Shown: positions 24,757-33,311 of the stretch, in pieces | Layout of the letters: the number at the start of each line of letters is the position of its first letter | How positions within the stretch are numbered: the stretch's first letter is position 1 | From: Nitrospirota bacterium | GTDB taxonomy: Bacteria; Nitrospirota; Nitrospiria; Nitrospirales; Nitrospiraceae | Assembly: GCA_030684575.1 (NCBI GenBank) | Contig: JAUXVD010000014.1 | Span: forward strand, 227,066-291,065 | Reading direction: 5' to 3' | Length of the DNA stretch: 64,000 nt | Notes under the pieces: model-generated | What the model was told of the DNA's origin: nothing | What the model saw: only the letters and a program-made list of their open reading frames with translations | Database searches by the model: none | Translations under genes and position numbers: made by a program

Positions 24757-25662
24757 TTAGGCTCCCTGCGAGGCCAGCTGCTTGGCTGCGGCCTTCTTTT
24801 CCTTGTCCTTGGCGGCCATCTCTGCCAGGAGTTGCTTGGCTGGCTCACTGATGTACTCTTTGTAGGCGAACCGCTCGGTCGGCTTTTCAGAATCCCGCAT
24901 CTCTTGAAGGCCTTCCATGCTGTTCTTCCCGATTTCGAGAATGCAAGGCGTATAGAGCTGGAGGTAGGTCGGGCCGATTTCGCGCGAGATCATAACCGCG
25001 TTCCGGACCACCTTCTCAATGAGTGAGGGCTTGCTGACCGTGCATTGCACTACGTAATGGCAGCCTGATTCACGGGCAATTTCCGGCAGACGCACCTTGT
25101 CGAAAAGTTTTCCAACCGGCGCCATCTTGGCAACGAAGCCCTTCTGCATCAGACCGCTCTCCTGGCCACCCGTGTTGGCGTAGAGTTCGTTATCGAAACA
25201 AATCGTGGTGAACTTCTCCTGGCGGAACCAGGCTTGTAAGGTCATGTCGAGGCCGATATCGACGGTGGCGCCGTCGCCGGCGAGCACGACTACGTCTTTC
25301 GTCCGGCCCGGGAAGCGGACGCTCAAGGCGCGCTTCAAGCCTGAGGCGATGGCGTTCTGGTTACCGAAGAGGGAATGGATGTTGTGCACGGCCACCATGG
25401 GGAACACCAAGCTGGTACAGCCGGTGGAGCCGACCATGACGGTGTCTTCGGGGTTAGGTAAGGAGGCCAGGATATAGCGGAAGGCCATAGATTCGGGGCA
25501 GCCGGCGCAGAGTGAATGCTGCTCGATCAGTTCCTTGCTGTTGCCGATGTCCTTCCAGCCACGGTCTTCTTTGCCATAGGTCGCGCTCTTGACCAGATCT
25601 TGATAATCGGATGGCATGATGTCGTACAGGTCTTCTGAAATTTTGATTTTCTCTTTGCTCAT
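24757..25662 (-). CDS. forB: 2-oxoacid:ferredoxin oxidoreductase, beta subunit
   Basis: This 301-residue TPP-binding subunit has CAGCPESMAFRYIL near residue 52, the TPP/Mg motif GDGATVDIGLDMTLQAW, and NELYANTGGQESG. In the reductive TCA cycle this enzyme fixes CO2 onto acetyl-CoA or succinyl-CoA. Which of the two is made cannot be read from sequence alone. GAGGAGG precedes the ATG. Confidence 0.88.
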   Translation of the reverse strand: MSKEKIKISEDLYDIMPSDYQDLVKSATYGKEDRGWKDIGNSKELIEQHSLCAGCPESMAFRYILASLPNPEDTVMVGSTGCTSLVFPMVAVHNIHSLFGNQNAIASGLKRALSVRFPGRTKDVVVLAGDGATVDIGLDMTLQAWFRQEKFTTICFDNELYANTGGQESGLMQKGFVAKMAPVGKLFDKVRLPEIARESGCHYVVQCTVSKPSLIEKVVRNAVMISREIGPTYLQLYTPCILEIGKNSMEGLQEMRDSEKPTERFAYKEYISEPAKQLLAEMAAKDKEKKAAAKQLASQGA

Positions 25663-25724
25663 GATGGCCTCCTCAATACGTACGTCTTATTCAGGGCGTT
25701 TAGTGCTTGCTTGCCTCGATCCAA

Positions 25725-26933
25725 TCAGCCGCGACTGGCCATCGATACGGTATGTATACCAAGCAGGGTCTTGATTTCGGAAACGATGATTTCCGGTGGC
25801 ATCGTCATGCCGCCGCAGACGCGCGGGCCTGCATGCACCCGTTCGCTGTTGGGGATAGTGGCCTTGATTTCCTTGGCCAGCCATCCGGTCACATTGAACT
25901 CCGGGACGATGATGTGTTTGGCGTTCTTCGTGGCGTCACGGATTTCCTCGCCCGGCCATGGCCGCAAGACTTTGACTTTGACCAGACCGCAACGGATGCC
26001 TTCGTCTTCGAGGAGGCGGATGGCTTCACGGCCCTGTGAGACGGCTGTGCCAGAGGCGACGATGATGACTTCGGCATCGGTATTTTCTGTTTCAATCAAC
26101 CCGTTCAGCCACTTGATCGTGTGCTTGCGTGACCGCTCCACTGCCGCCCAGACTTCTTGTTGCCAGGATGCGTGGGTGGCGTAGCTGATGTAGTTGCTCT
26201 TCATGACAAACGGATCGCGCATCATCCGGACCGGTGGACATTCCATGTCCATGCAGGGCACAGGCGAGCGATAGGGGTCGTAGGGAGGCAAGCACATGTC
26301 GACTGGAGTCAGATTGACCACGTCCTTGGTGTGCGTGACGAAGAACCCGTCGCAGCACAGCGCCAAGGGAAGGTGCACATCCGGCTCTTCCGACACCATG
26401 TAGCCCATGAGGATCCAATCGAAGAAGTCCTGGGCCGTTTCCGCATGCCAGACGAGCATGCCGGTGTTCAGGAGATAGGCAATCTCAAGCGTGTCAGGCT
26501 GAATCGACAGTGGCGAGTTGATGCCACGGCAGGTGACGATCATCTGGATCGGCAACCGTGCGCCGGACCACATCGGGAAATTCTCCATCGCACGCATCGT
26601 GCCGGGTCCCGCGGTCGTCGTAAAGACGCGCGCGCCGCCGAAGGCCGCTCCCGCGCATTGCGACATGACGGCGAATTCGCTCTCGCCGCGGAAGTAATCA
26701 CCGATGTACCCCTCGGCAAAGAGTTCGCCGATCAAGGCGGCTGCTTCGCTCTGCGGGGTAATGGGGTAAGCAATCATCACGTCGCAACTGGCCCGCCGAA
26801 GGGCTTCTTTGATGACTTCGCTGCCCGTATAGAACGACGGCGTACGGGGCGCCTCGTTCATCATTTTCCAGGTGTCGGTAAAGGTCTGCCCTTTTTTATT
26901 CTTTGTGCCGATGACTGAGTGTGTGTCTGCCAT
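25725..26933 (-). CDS. forA: 2-oxoacid:ferredoxin oxidoreductase, alpha subunit
   Basis: This is a 402-residue alpha subunit. The pyrimidine-binding domain has AYPITPQSEAAALIGELFAE and ESEFAVMSQCAGAAFGGARV. The C-terminal half has the transketolase-C-like fold (VIIVASGTAVSQGREAIRLL, GLVKVKVLRPWPGEEIRDA). It starts after AAAGGAGG. It is the second gene of the operon. Confidence 0.88.
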   Translation of the reverse strand: MADTHSVIGTKNKKGQTFTDTWKMMNEAPRTPSFYTGSEVIKEALRRASCDVMIAYPITPQSEAAALIGELFAEGYIGDYFRGESEFAVMSQCAGAAFGGARVFTTTAGPGTMRAMENFPMWSGARLPIQMIVTCRGINSPLSIQPDTLEIAYLLNTGMLVWHAETAQDFFDWILMGYMVSEEPDVHLPLALCCDGFFVTHTKDVVNLTPVDMCLPPYDPYRSPVPCMDMECPPVRMMRDPFVMKSNYISYATHASWQQEVWAAVERSRKHTIKWLNGLIETENTDAEVIIVASGTAVSQGREAIRLLEDEGIRCGLVKVKVLRPWPGEEIRDATKNAKHIIVPEFNVTGWLAKEIKATIPNSERVHAGPRVCGGMTMPPEIIVSEIKTLLGIHTVSMASRG

Positions 26934-26973
26934 GGATCAGCCTCCTTTCACTCTCTTCAGAACTTCAAACGGC

Positions 26974-27609
26974 TTAGTTTGAGGCTCCGCTCTTTGCTGA
27001 TGTCAGCCGTGGTTGGACCGTCCCTTTCAACTTTCTCACCCACTCCGCCAGTTTCATGATCTTTTCGACCGATGCGTCGCGGAAGGACAGCATCGCATCT
27101 TCATGGCCAGCCTGAGCGCACATGGCAACTGTGTAACAGGAGGTGCCGCCTCGAATGATTTTGAGCGCCAAATTTGCCTGGTGGCAATGGACCCCGACGA
27201 ACATGCAGCAATCAATCTTATTGTGCCAGATGGTCAGGTTCGGGTGGTTAGGATTGATTTCGACTTCAGGGTTGATCTTCGGGTACTTGGGGCGGTAGTC
27301 CGGCATCGGAATCAGCATGGGCGTTTGCCCTGGCTGCACGCATTCCTTGAGCGTATTGTACAAGTGACGGACGGCGGTTGCCTTTTTGGCGGCCTTCTCG
27401 TTCCATGCCCACAGAACTAAGGGGCCTGGGAAGATCGTCGGCACTTTGGCCATGAGGAATTGCTTCGCCGCTTCCTCGTATGCCTTGTCCTCTGGGACGA
27501 TCACACCGTTGACGTGGGCTTCCCCAGGGTTCGGCAAGCAAATGCCCATGCTCGCAGCCGATGGAGGAAGGAAATGTTCCGGGCCTGGAAGGACGCGATA
27601 CTGAGTCAT
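26974..27609 (-). CDS. forD: 2-oxoacid:ferredoxin oxidoreductase, delta subunit
   Basis: This 211-residue protein matches in size (about 24 kDa) and position the extra subunit of the five-subunit Hydrogenobacter-type enzyme. Its middle part, CCMFVGVHCHQANLALKI and CYTVAMCAQAGHEDAMLSF, is Cys/His-rich and resembles a POR gamma-like fold. The N-terminal third is rich in Pro. First gene of the operon, behind a consensus promoter and a 5' leader of about 210 nt. Confidence 0.72.
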   Translation of the reverse strand: MTQYRVLPGPEHFLPPSAASMGICLPNPGEAHVNGVIVPEDKAYEEAAKQFLMAKVPTIFPGPLVLWAWNEKAAKKATAVRHLYNTLKECVQPGQTPMLIPMPDYRPKYPKINPEVEINPNHPNLTIWHNKIDCCMFVGVHCHQANLALKIIRGGTSCYTVAMCAQAGHEDAMLSFRDASVEKIMKLAEWVRKLKGTVQPRLTSAKSGASN

Positions 27610-27822
27610 TACGGCTTACTCTCCGGCAAGGGGTTAAAGAACGGGAAACGCAAGTTTTTCGACGATCTGGATCTTCCCTACTCTAAGCTTTTCCCATGCC
27701 ACCTGCAACCTCGCAGAAGGCCCACCACCGTGAAATTTCGGGCCATCCAACGAGAGAGGCTTAGGTCTTTTGTCCTGAGCTGCTAGCTTGCCTGCAAGTA
27801 GCTAATCGTGCCCGTTGAAGCT
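27610..27822 (-). other. Long untranslated leader of the for operon
   Basis: About 210 nt separate the predicted start site from forD. The leader contains the inverted repeat GGCCC/GGGCC enclosing 16 nt (27719-27744). No ORF or known riboswitch core was recognised. It could carry attenuation or RNA-binding control. Confidence 0.35.
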
Positions 27823-27828
27823 GCACAT

Positions 27829-27858
27829 ATTATAGAGATGTGGATTTCGCCCTGTCAA
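27829..27858 (-). promoter_or_regulatory. Consensus sigma70 promoter of the for operon
   Basis: On the minus strand TTGACA (27853-27858) and TATAAT (27829-27834) are separated by 18 bases. Both hexamers are perfect consensus. Transcription should start near 27822. Confidence 0.75.
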
Positions 27859-27938
27859 ACTAATCGGCATGGCTTCAGTCGGTATGGAGTGGCAGCTGCT
27901 CGTAAATAATGAGTGCGTATTCAATATATTGCAAGGTG

Positions 27939-29204
27939 TCATGGTAATTGCTCGCAGGCAGGGTTGGATCCCAGGGCACAGGCCCGCTCAAGGTCATCTT
28001 TGGCGAGTCGCCCCTGTAGGCGTTCTCGATAGAGTTTTGCCCTGTTGACCAGGGCCGCAGCATTGGTGGGATCGACACGAATAACAGTGGATAAATCTTC
28101 AATTGCCTGCTCAGGCTGATTCAGCTTGAGGTAGATCTCGCTTCGGAGCGCATAGGCCTCCTTTTGCTGGGGGATCCAGCTTTCAGGCGTTTGAGCATTA
28201 ATTAACTTCTTCAGTGTGGCCAATGCCTGCTGCCATGATTTGGCCTCTGCCTGGCGGCGCGCTTGCGTCGTGTATGCGCCGATGAGTCGCTGGCGGGCGA
28301 TATCGGCAAACGGATCGAGCTCAAGAACTTGTTCGTAGGCAGCGGTGGCCTCGTCCCATTGCTTCAACCAGGTGAATGTATCCCCCTTCCCAACCCATGC
28401 CCATACATTTTTATCGTCGAGTGTGATGGCGCGATCAAAGTCTAGTCTGGCTTTATCCAGATAGTCCGAATAGTCCGAGGGCTGAGCCTGCTGGGAAAAG
28501 GCCAGCGAGATCAGCCGGAGATAGGTTTGGCCTCGTACGATCAGTGGGTCGACGTAACGCTCATCGAGCGTGGAGGCCTCGGTGCTGAGCTGGATTTTGT
28601 CTCGTAGGTTGTGTGCGTGGAGTGCGGTTTCCAGTAGCGCGCGCGCTCGTTGCTGTGAGGTGGACTTTCCGCTCGGCTCAATGGCCAACATTCGGACACC
28701 GACCGGCTGCTGTTGAAGCTCTTGTAATTGAGAGCGCAATTGATGGTTTTCTTGCTGGAGCTGACGAAAGTGATGTGCAAGTTGCTGATCGGATTGCAGT
28801 CGGCGTATGGCCTCCGCGAGACTGCTTACATTGACCGTAGCGCGAATGCGGACAAAGAAGACGGGGCGGTCCCGTTCGAAGGAGCGTCGAGATTCGAGGA
28901 TTTCTGTTTCCGTGATGGCTGCGGCGATTGTTCTGATCTCCAGGGAGCTGGCTTGCGCGCTTCTTCCTCCAGATTCTTTTTCCACATCGTGGAATGTGGC
29001 CTCGAGATAGATGCCCGCTTCCTCCACGGCTTTTCGTTGAGCTCGCTGAAGGACTTTTTCTTCTGCAGCGGCCAGGGTATCGCCATCAGCCATGACGTAC
29101 TGGCTATCGGCGATGACGATTTTCGTCGAGGCGCCCATTGCCGAGGTTCCCCATAGAATGAGTGCGAAGATAAGGGGGTAGAACAGTTGCTGGTGCAGTT
29201 TCAT
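27939..29204 (-). CDS. Exported TPR-repeat protein
   Basis: This is a 421-residue protein starting at ATG 29204. A signal peptide (QLFYPLIFALILWGTSAMG) precedes a beta/alpha domain of about 110 residues (KIVIADSQYVMADGDTL, FFVRIRATVNVSSLAEAI). A coiled coil (LQQENHQLRSQLQELQQQ) and four or more TPR units follow (ARLDFDRAITLDDKNVWAW, ATAAYEQVLELDPFADIA, AIEDLSTVIRVDPTNAAAL). It is likely periplasmic or envelope-bound. Function unknown. The gene is separate from the for operon, whose promoter lies just beyond its 3' end. Confidence 0.72.
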   Translation of the reverse strand: MKLHQQLFYPLIFALILWGTSAMGASTKIVIADSQYVMADGDTLAAAEEKVLQRAQRKAVEEAGIYLEATFHDVEKESGGRSAQASSLEIRTIAAAITETEILESRRSFERDRPVFFVRIRATVNVSSLAEAIRRLQSDQQLAHHFRQLQQENHQLRSQLQELQQQPVGVRMLAIEPSGKSTSQQRARALLETALHAHNLRDKIQLSTEASTLDERYVDPLIVRGQTYLRLISLAFSQQAQPSDYSDYLDKARLDFDRAITLDDKNVWAWVGKGDTFTWLKQWDEATAAYEQVLELDPFADIARQRLIGAYTTQARRQAEAKSWQQALATLKKLINAQTPESWIPQQKEAYALRSEIYLKLNQPEQAIEDLSTVIRVDPTNAAALVNRAKLYRERLQGRLAKDDLERACALGSNPACEQLP

Positions 29205-29306
29205 CAGACAACTATACCCGCTCGATTGGTGAGGGGGCAATGCAACTAAAGCAGAGACAAAAATTTATGGGGATATGGGCACGAAGCGTGGTCAGTAGGC
29301 CTAGGG

Positions 29307-29585
29307 CTAGCGTGCTTTCGGAAAGACTTGAATGAATGGATGGACTTCGACCCGTTCAAATACACCATGGACGGTATAGGGGTCTTCGCGGGCGAATTGC
29401 TGCGCATCTTCCAACGAGTCCGCCTCAATGACGATCAGGCTTCCGGTTTTATCCGTGAGCGGACCGGCCAGCACAACTCGGCTTTGCGCGTCGAGGGCCT
29501 CCATCTTGGCGAGATGCGCAGGGCGATAGATTTTTCGCTTAGCCTCCCCGTCGGGGCCGTCGAATCCGAGAATGACGAATTTCAT
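29307..29585 (-). CDS. YciI-like protein
   Basis: This 92-residue protein is of the YCII-related family, a ferredoxin-like dimeric fold. The His-Asp type pair appears in RPAHLAKMEAL and FAREDPYTVHGVFERVEVHPF. The family has no settled function and may include dehalogenase-like enzymes. It is a stand-alone gene upstream of the TPR protein gene in the same direction, with a weak ribosome binding site. Confidence 0.82.
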   Translation of the reverse strand: MKFVILGFDGPDGEAKRKIYRPAHLAKMEALDAQSRVVLAGPLTDKTGSLIVIEADSLEDAQQFAREDPYTVHGVFERVEVHPFIQVFPKAR

Positions 29586-29620
29586 CTTGATACCTCGAAG
29601 GCACTGCTAAAGTGTTGAGC

Positions 29621-30034
29621 TCAGGCGAGATCCTCGAGGGGACAGCGATCTTTATAGCCAGTCGTCGTTTCATGCCACCAGCGAACCTCTTGCTCTCCGA
29701 GCTTCCAGCAGAGGTAGACCACTCGACCGTCACGAAGATGGGGAAAGTCACAGAGGCCAAGGTCCAGGTCCTTCACCAGGATGCCAATCTCCTGGATCGC
29801 CTGAAGATTCGTACTGACTTGCTGAAGACCGGAGATGTATAGGTGCCCGACCGTGCTGCCCCCGCCATATTCAGCCCTGGCACTAGCCTTCTGGATTTCA
29901 TCCTTCGTTCGAGCCAAGACAGCCTTGGCCTGCTGGATCGATATCAGCTTGGAGTTCAGCTGGGGGATGAGGTGATTAGCCTCGGATAATGTAAACGTTC
30001 GCTCGTGTTGTTCCTGCTCGTCGTCATGTGCCAT
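29621..30034 (-). CDS. DUF2203 family protein
   Basis: This is a 137-residue DUF2203 protein. It has FTLSEANHLIPQLNSKL at the N-terminus, a central helix pair, then LVKDLDLGLCDFPHLRDGR and VYLCWKLGEQEVRWWHE. It is a soluble conserved bacterial protein of unknown role. Divergent from the proteasome-like fragment, with 24 nt between their starts. Confidence 0.8.
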   Translation of the reverse strand: MAHDDEQEQHERTFTLSEANHLIPQLNSKLISIQQAKAVLARTKDEIQKASARAEYGGGSTVGHLYISGLQQVSTNLQAIQEIGILVKDLDLGLCDFPHLRDGRVVYLCWKLGEQEVRWWHETTTGYKDRCPLEDLA

Positions 30035-30058
30035 GGTGTGCCTCTAGGGAGGTTCCTC

Positions 30059-30187
30059 ATGTATCACACCATTCTTTTGGGCTGCAACTATAAGGATGGC
30101 GTAATCGTATCATCAGATTCGGGGGAGACGGTTTCGGCTGGACTGGGCATAAGTGAGGGAAAGAGGGTTGGTGAAAATAGAAGGTGA
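30059..30187 (+). pseudogene. Truncated proteasome beta-like N-terminus
   Basis: This is a 42-codon ORF with a very good ribosome binding site (AGGGAGG six bases before ATG). The product HTILLGCNYKDGVIVSSD lines up with TTILAFKYRDGVLVAGD of PrcB in this window (one-residue gap; shared T, I, L, Y, D, G, V, V, D), that is, the first two strands of the Ntn-hydrolase fold. After SAGLGISEGKRV it runs into a stop, and the rest of the domain was not found in other frames. It may be a truncated proteasome/Anbu-like gene or a short functional peptide. Confidence 0.35.
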
Positions 30188-30193
30188 TTCATA

Positions 30194-30222
30194 TTGACAA
30201 GGCACGTCGCTCGCGTTATCCT
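30194..30222 (+). promoter_or_regulatory. Putative rho promoter
   Basis: TTGACA (30194-30199) and TATCCT (30217-30222) lie 17 bases apart. A start near 30230 would give a rho leader of about 330 nt. The stretch 30223-30559 holds no gene that I can support. Confidence 0.5.
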
Positions 30223-30559
30223 TGGACCAATATCTCAGCTCGGATCAGCGGTATCTCCACACAAAAAAGACTTCCGGGGCGCATCTCGAAACAAGCCACA
30301 ATCGTTCAGGCCATAGAGACATTCAGCTCGGCATGATTTTCCCCTTGAGACAATATCCGCAGATATGAGACAGAGCCGTACTCTGATTAGAGACGGACGT
30401 AGCGAGTAAGTCCTTCACGGGTCACCCTCTTTAGCTAATACACACAACATACGATCATCGAAGACATTGCCATTCATTCGGTTTCTGGACAATTTCCCAT
30501 GGTTCACCACGTGCGAGCGCTGCCGATGACGACGCAGCTGAGGGCTTGAGAGGATACTC

Positions 30560-31831
30560 ATGACACAAACGAAGGGGGAGGTTATGCACCTCGCGGAGCT
30601 GAAGCAGAAATCTATCGCCGATCTCAATGAGGTGGCGCGCGATCTCAAGATCGATGGCGCACCGAATCTGCGAAAGCAGGAATTGATTTTCGCGATTCTG
30701 CAGGCGCAAACCGCGAACAATGGCGTAGTCTTTGGCGAGGGCGTGCTCGAAACGCTCCCTGACGGATTCGGATTTCTGCGTGCTCCCGATTCGAACTATC
30801 TCCCAGGCCCCGACGATATTTATATATCCCCCTCTCAAATTCGGCGTTTCAATTTGCGCACCGGCGACACCGTCTCCGGCCAGATCAGACCGCCGAAGGA
30901 GAGCGAGCGATATTTCGCGTTGCTGAAGGTCGAGAAGGTCAACTTCGAAGATCCTGAAGTGTCCCGCGACAAGATTCTCTTCGATAACCTGACGCCGCTC
31001 TATCCCGAAGAGCGGCTGAACCTTGAGTTCGATCGTGAAGAATATTGTACCCGCGTGATGGAGCTCACGACCCCGATCGGCAAAGGTCAGCGCGGGCTGA
31101 TCGTTGCGGCTCCCCGAACCGGCAAAACGATGATGCTGCAGGCCATCGCCCGGGCCATTTTGAAGAATCACAAAGAAGTCACTTTGATCGTGTTGCTCAT
31201 CGACGAACGGCCGGAAGAAGTCACCGACTGGCAGCGACAGGTCAAGGCCGAAGTCATCAGCTCTACTTTCGATGAACCGGCTCAGCGCCATGCTCAGGTG
31301 GCTGAAATGGTGCTCGAAAAGGCCAAGCGGTTGGTCGAGCATAAAAAAGATGTCGTGGTACTGCTGGATAGCATCACCCGTCTGGCTCGTGCGTACAATA
31401 CAATTGCCCCGCCAAGCGGTAAGGTGCTGTCTGGAGGATTGGATTCGAATGCCCTCCAACGTCCGAAGCGGTTCTTCGGTGCGGCCCGTAATATCGAAAA
31501 TGGCGGCAGTCTGACCATCATGGCGACGGCGCTGGTCGATACCGGAAGTCGGATGGACGACGTGATCTTTGAAGAATTCAAAGGAACGGGCAATATGGAA
31601 GTCCATCTTGATCGCCGCCTGGCCGACAAGCGGCTCTTCCCGGCTATCGATATCAGCCAGTCTGGGACGAGAAAAGAAGAATTGCTGGTGGACAAGGATC
31701 GCCTCAACAAGATGTGGATCCTGCGCAAGGTGCTGAGTCCGCTTGGAACGATGGAAGCCATGGAGTTCCTGATGGACAAGCTGCACGGCACCAAGACCAA
31801 TCAGGAGTTTCTCCAATCGATGAACCGGTAA
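30560..31831 (+). CDS. rho: Transcription termination factor Rho
   Basis: This is a 423-residue hexameric RNA helicase. The N-terminal Rho-N helices begin [19 protein letters not shown], and the RNA-binding cold-shock-like domain follows ([17 protein letters not shown]). The ATPase domain has Walker A APRTGKT near residue 185, Walker [17 protein letters not shown] and the Q/R-loop regions. Start 30560 has GAGAGG upstream. ATG 30584 begins the conserved part and is also possible. It heads the rho-rpmE-prfA-prmC-murA-his block. Confidence 0.96.
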   Translation: MTQTKGEVMHLAELKQKSIADLNEVARDLKIDGAPNLRKQELIFAILQAQTANNGVVFGEGVLETLPDGFGFLRAPDSNYLPGPDDIYISPSQIRRFNLRTGDTVSGQIRPPKESERYFALLKVEKVNFEDPEVSRDKILFDNLTPLYPEERLNLEFDREEYCTRVMELTTPIGKGQRGLIVAAPRTGKTMMLQAIARAILKNHKEVTLIVLLIDERPEEVTDWQRQVKAEVISSTFDEPAQRHAQVAEMVLEKAKRLVEHKKDVVVLLDSITRLARAYNTIAPPSGKVLSGGLDSNALQRPKRFFGAARNIENGGSLTIMATALVDTGSRMDDVIFEEFKGTGNMEVHLDRRLADKRLFPAIDISQSGTRKEELLVDKDRLNKMWILRKVLSPLGTMEAMEFLMDKLHGTKTNQEFLQSMNR

Positions 31832-31925
31832 CATCCGGCTTGTAACTAGTTGCCGAGACAGGGTACAGTAGCTGGCCTTCGAATGGGCGAAGGTTGAAGA
31901 TTTTGACGTCAGGGGAGTGGGAACT

Positions 31926-32132
31926 ATGAAGAAGGGTATTCATCCCGTGTATCGGGAAGTTGGGGTGCATTGCGCCTGCGGCAACAAATATAAGACCCGA
32001 TCGACGGGCGGCGATATCAATGTCGATATCTGTTCAAACTGCCATCCGTTTTTCACGGGGACGCAGAAAATCATCGATACCGAAGGACGCGTCGAACGAT
32101 TCAAGAAGAAGTACGCCAAGAAAGAGAAGTAG
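31926..32132 (+). CDS. rpmE: Ribosomal protein L31
   Basis: This is a 68-residue L31 of the zinc-binding (C+) type, with CAC near residue 16 and CSNC near residue 36. It has [11 protein letters not shown] at the start and [19 protein letters not shown]. It bridges the ribosomal subunits. ATG 31926 lies behind AGGGGAG. A GTG three codons upstream is less likely. A terminator follows. Confidence 0.97.
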   Translation: MKKGIHPVYREVGVHCACGNKYKTRSTGGDINVDICSNCHPFFTGTQKIIDTEGRVERFKKKYAKKEK

Positions 32133-32154
32133 TTCGAGACGTGATCATACGAGG

Positions 32155-32192
32155 GACCCTGCTTCGCTGAGGGGCAGGGTCTCTTTGTTTTT
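32155..32192 (+). terminator. Intrinsic terminator after rpmE
   Basis: GACCCTGC pairs with GCAGGGTC around an 11-nt loop, followed by TCTTTGTTTTT. It lies about 20 nt behind the rpmE stop and before prfA, which may therefore have readthrough or its own promoter. Confidence 0.82.
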
Positions 32193-32233
32193 GCGCATCA
32201 GGGGTGGAGTGCGAATTTAAAGGGAACGGGGCC

Positions 32234-33310
32234 ATGGAAGCCGTCTTGCTGAAGAAATGGGAAGTGCTGGCCACTCGATTCGATGAGTTGACCAATCAGC
32301 TCATGGACCCGTCTTTGATGAGCCAGCCTTCGCAGTTGCACAAGGTCAATAAGGAGCGGACGGATATCGAGCCCGCGGCCAAGCTGCTCGTCACCTATCG
32401 GGACAACGTCAGGCAGTTGGAAGAAGCGGTTCAAATCCTTGCGGACCCCACGGCCGGAACCGAGATGCATAAGATGGCGATGGAAGAGAGCGCCCAGCTC
32501 GAACGTCAGCAGGCCGAGATCGAACAGCAGGCCCAAGAGTTTCTCATTCCCAAAGATCCGCGAGACGAAAAAAGTCTGCTTTTCGAAGTTCGTGCCGGAA
32601 CCGGCGGTGACGAGGCGGCGCTTTTCGCCGGGGTTTTGTTTCGTATGTACAGTAAATATGCCGAGAGCAAGGGTTTTAAGGTCGATGTGGTCGAAGCCAC
32701 AGAAATCGGGGGCGGAGGTTACAAGGGCGTCGTCGCACTGATTGAAGGTAAGGGCGCGTACAGTCATTTCAAGTTCGAGGCTGGGGTTCACCGGGTGCAG
32801 CGTGTCCCCGTGACCGAGGCGAGTGGCCGGATTCATACCTCGACCGTCACTGTTGCGGTGATGCCCGAAGTGGACGAAGTCGATGTTCAGATCGATCCCA
32901 TGGATCTTCGAATCGACACCTTCTGTTCATCCGGCGCCGGAGGCCAGAGCGTCAACACGACAAAGTCGGCCGTGCGGATCACCCATATTCCGACTGGTGT
33001 GGTAGTGAGTTGTCAGGATGAACGGTCGCAACTGAAGAACCGCACAAAGGCGATGCGGACTCTGCGGGCCAGAATCGTCGAGGCGGAGCGGGAGAAGCAA
33101 GACGCGGAAACTGCGCAGAACCGCAAGGCTCAGGTGGGTACGGGCGAGAGGAGCGAGAAGATCCGCACCTATAACTTCCCGCAGAACCGGGTAACCGACC
33201 ATCGTGTCGGTGTGACCTTGCATAAGTTGGAGCAGGTGCTCGAAGGCGACCTCGACGAATTCGTTCAGGCGTTGAAAGCTCAGCGTCAGCAAGAAGTGGG
33301 GGTTGCATAA
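32234..33310 (+). CDS. prfA: Peptide chain release factor 1
   Basis: This is a 358-residue RF1. The stop-codon-reading tripeptide is PVT near residue 191 (HRVQRVPVTEASGRIHTS), which marks RF1 (UAA/UAG). The catalytic GGQ is in GAGGQSVNTTKSAVR near residue 236. Start 32234 is the ATG of MEAVLLKKW. A GTG at 32204 has no suitable ribosome binding site. The next gene, prmC, methylates this GGQ glutamine. Confidence 0.96.
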   Translation: MEAVLLKKWEVLATRFDELTNQLMDPSLMSQPSQLHKVNKERTDIEPAAKLLVTYRDNVRQLEEAVQILADPTAGTEMHKMAMEESAQLERQQAEIEQQAQEFLIPKDPRDEKSLLFEVRAGTGGDEAALFAGVLFRMYSKYAESKGFKVDVVEATEIGGGGYKGVVALIEGKGAYSHFKFEAGVHRVQRVPVTEASGRIHTSTVTVAVMPEVDEVDVQIDPMDLRIDTFCSSGAGGQSVNTTKSAVRITHIPTGVVVSCQDERSQLKNRTKAMRTLRARIVEAEREKQDAETAQNRKAQVGTGERSEKIRTYNFPQNRVTDHRVGVTLHKLEQVLEGDLDEFVQALKAQRQQEVGVA

Positions 33311-33311
33311 T

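Noticed and set aside
30455..31834. 459-codon open frame on the minus strand
   Set aside because: It is antisense to rho and has no protein-like motifs.
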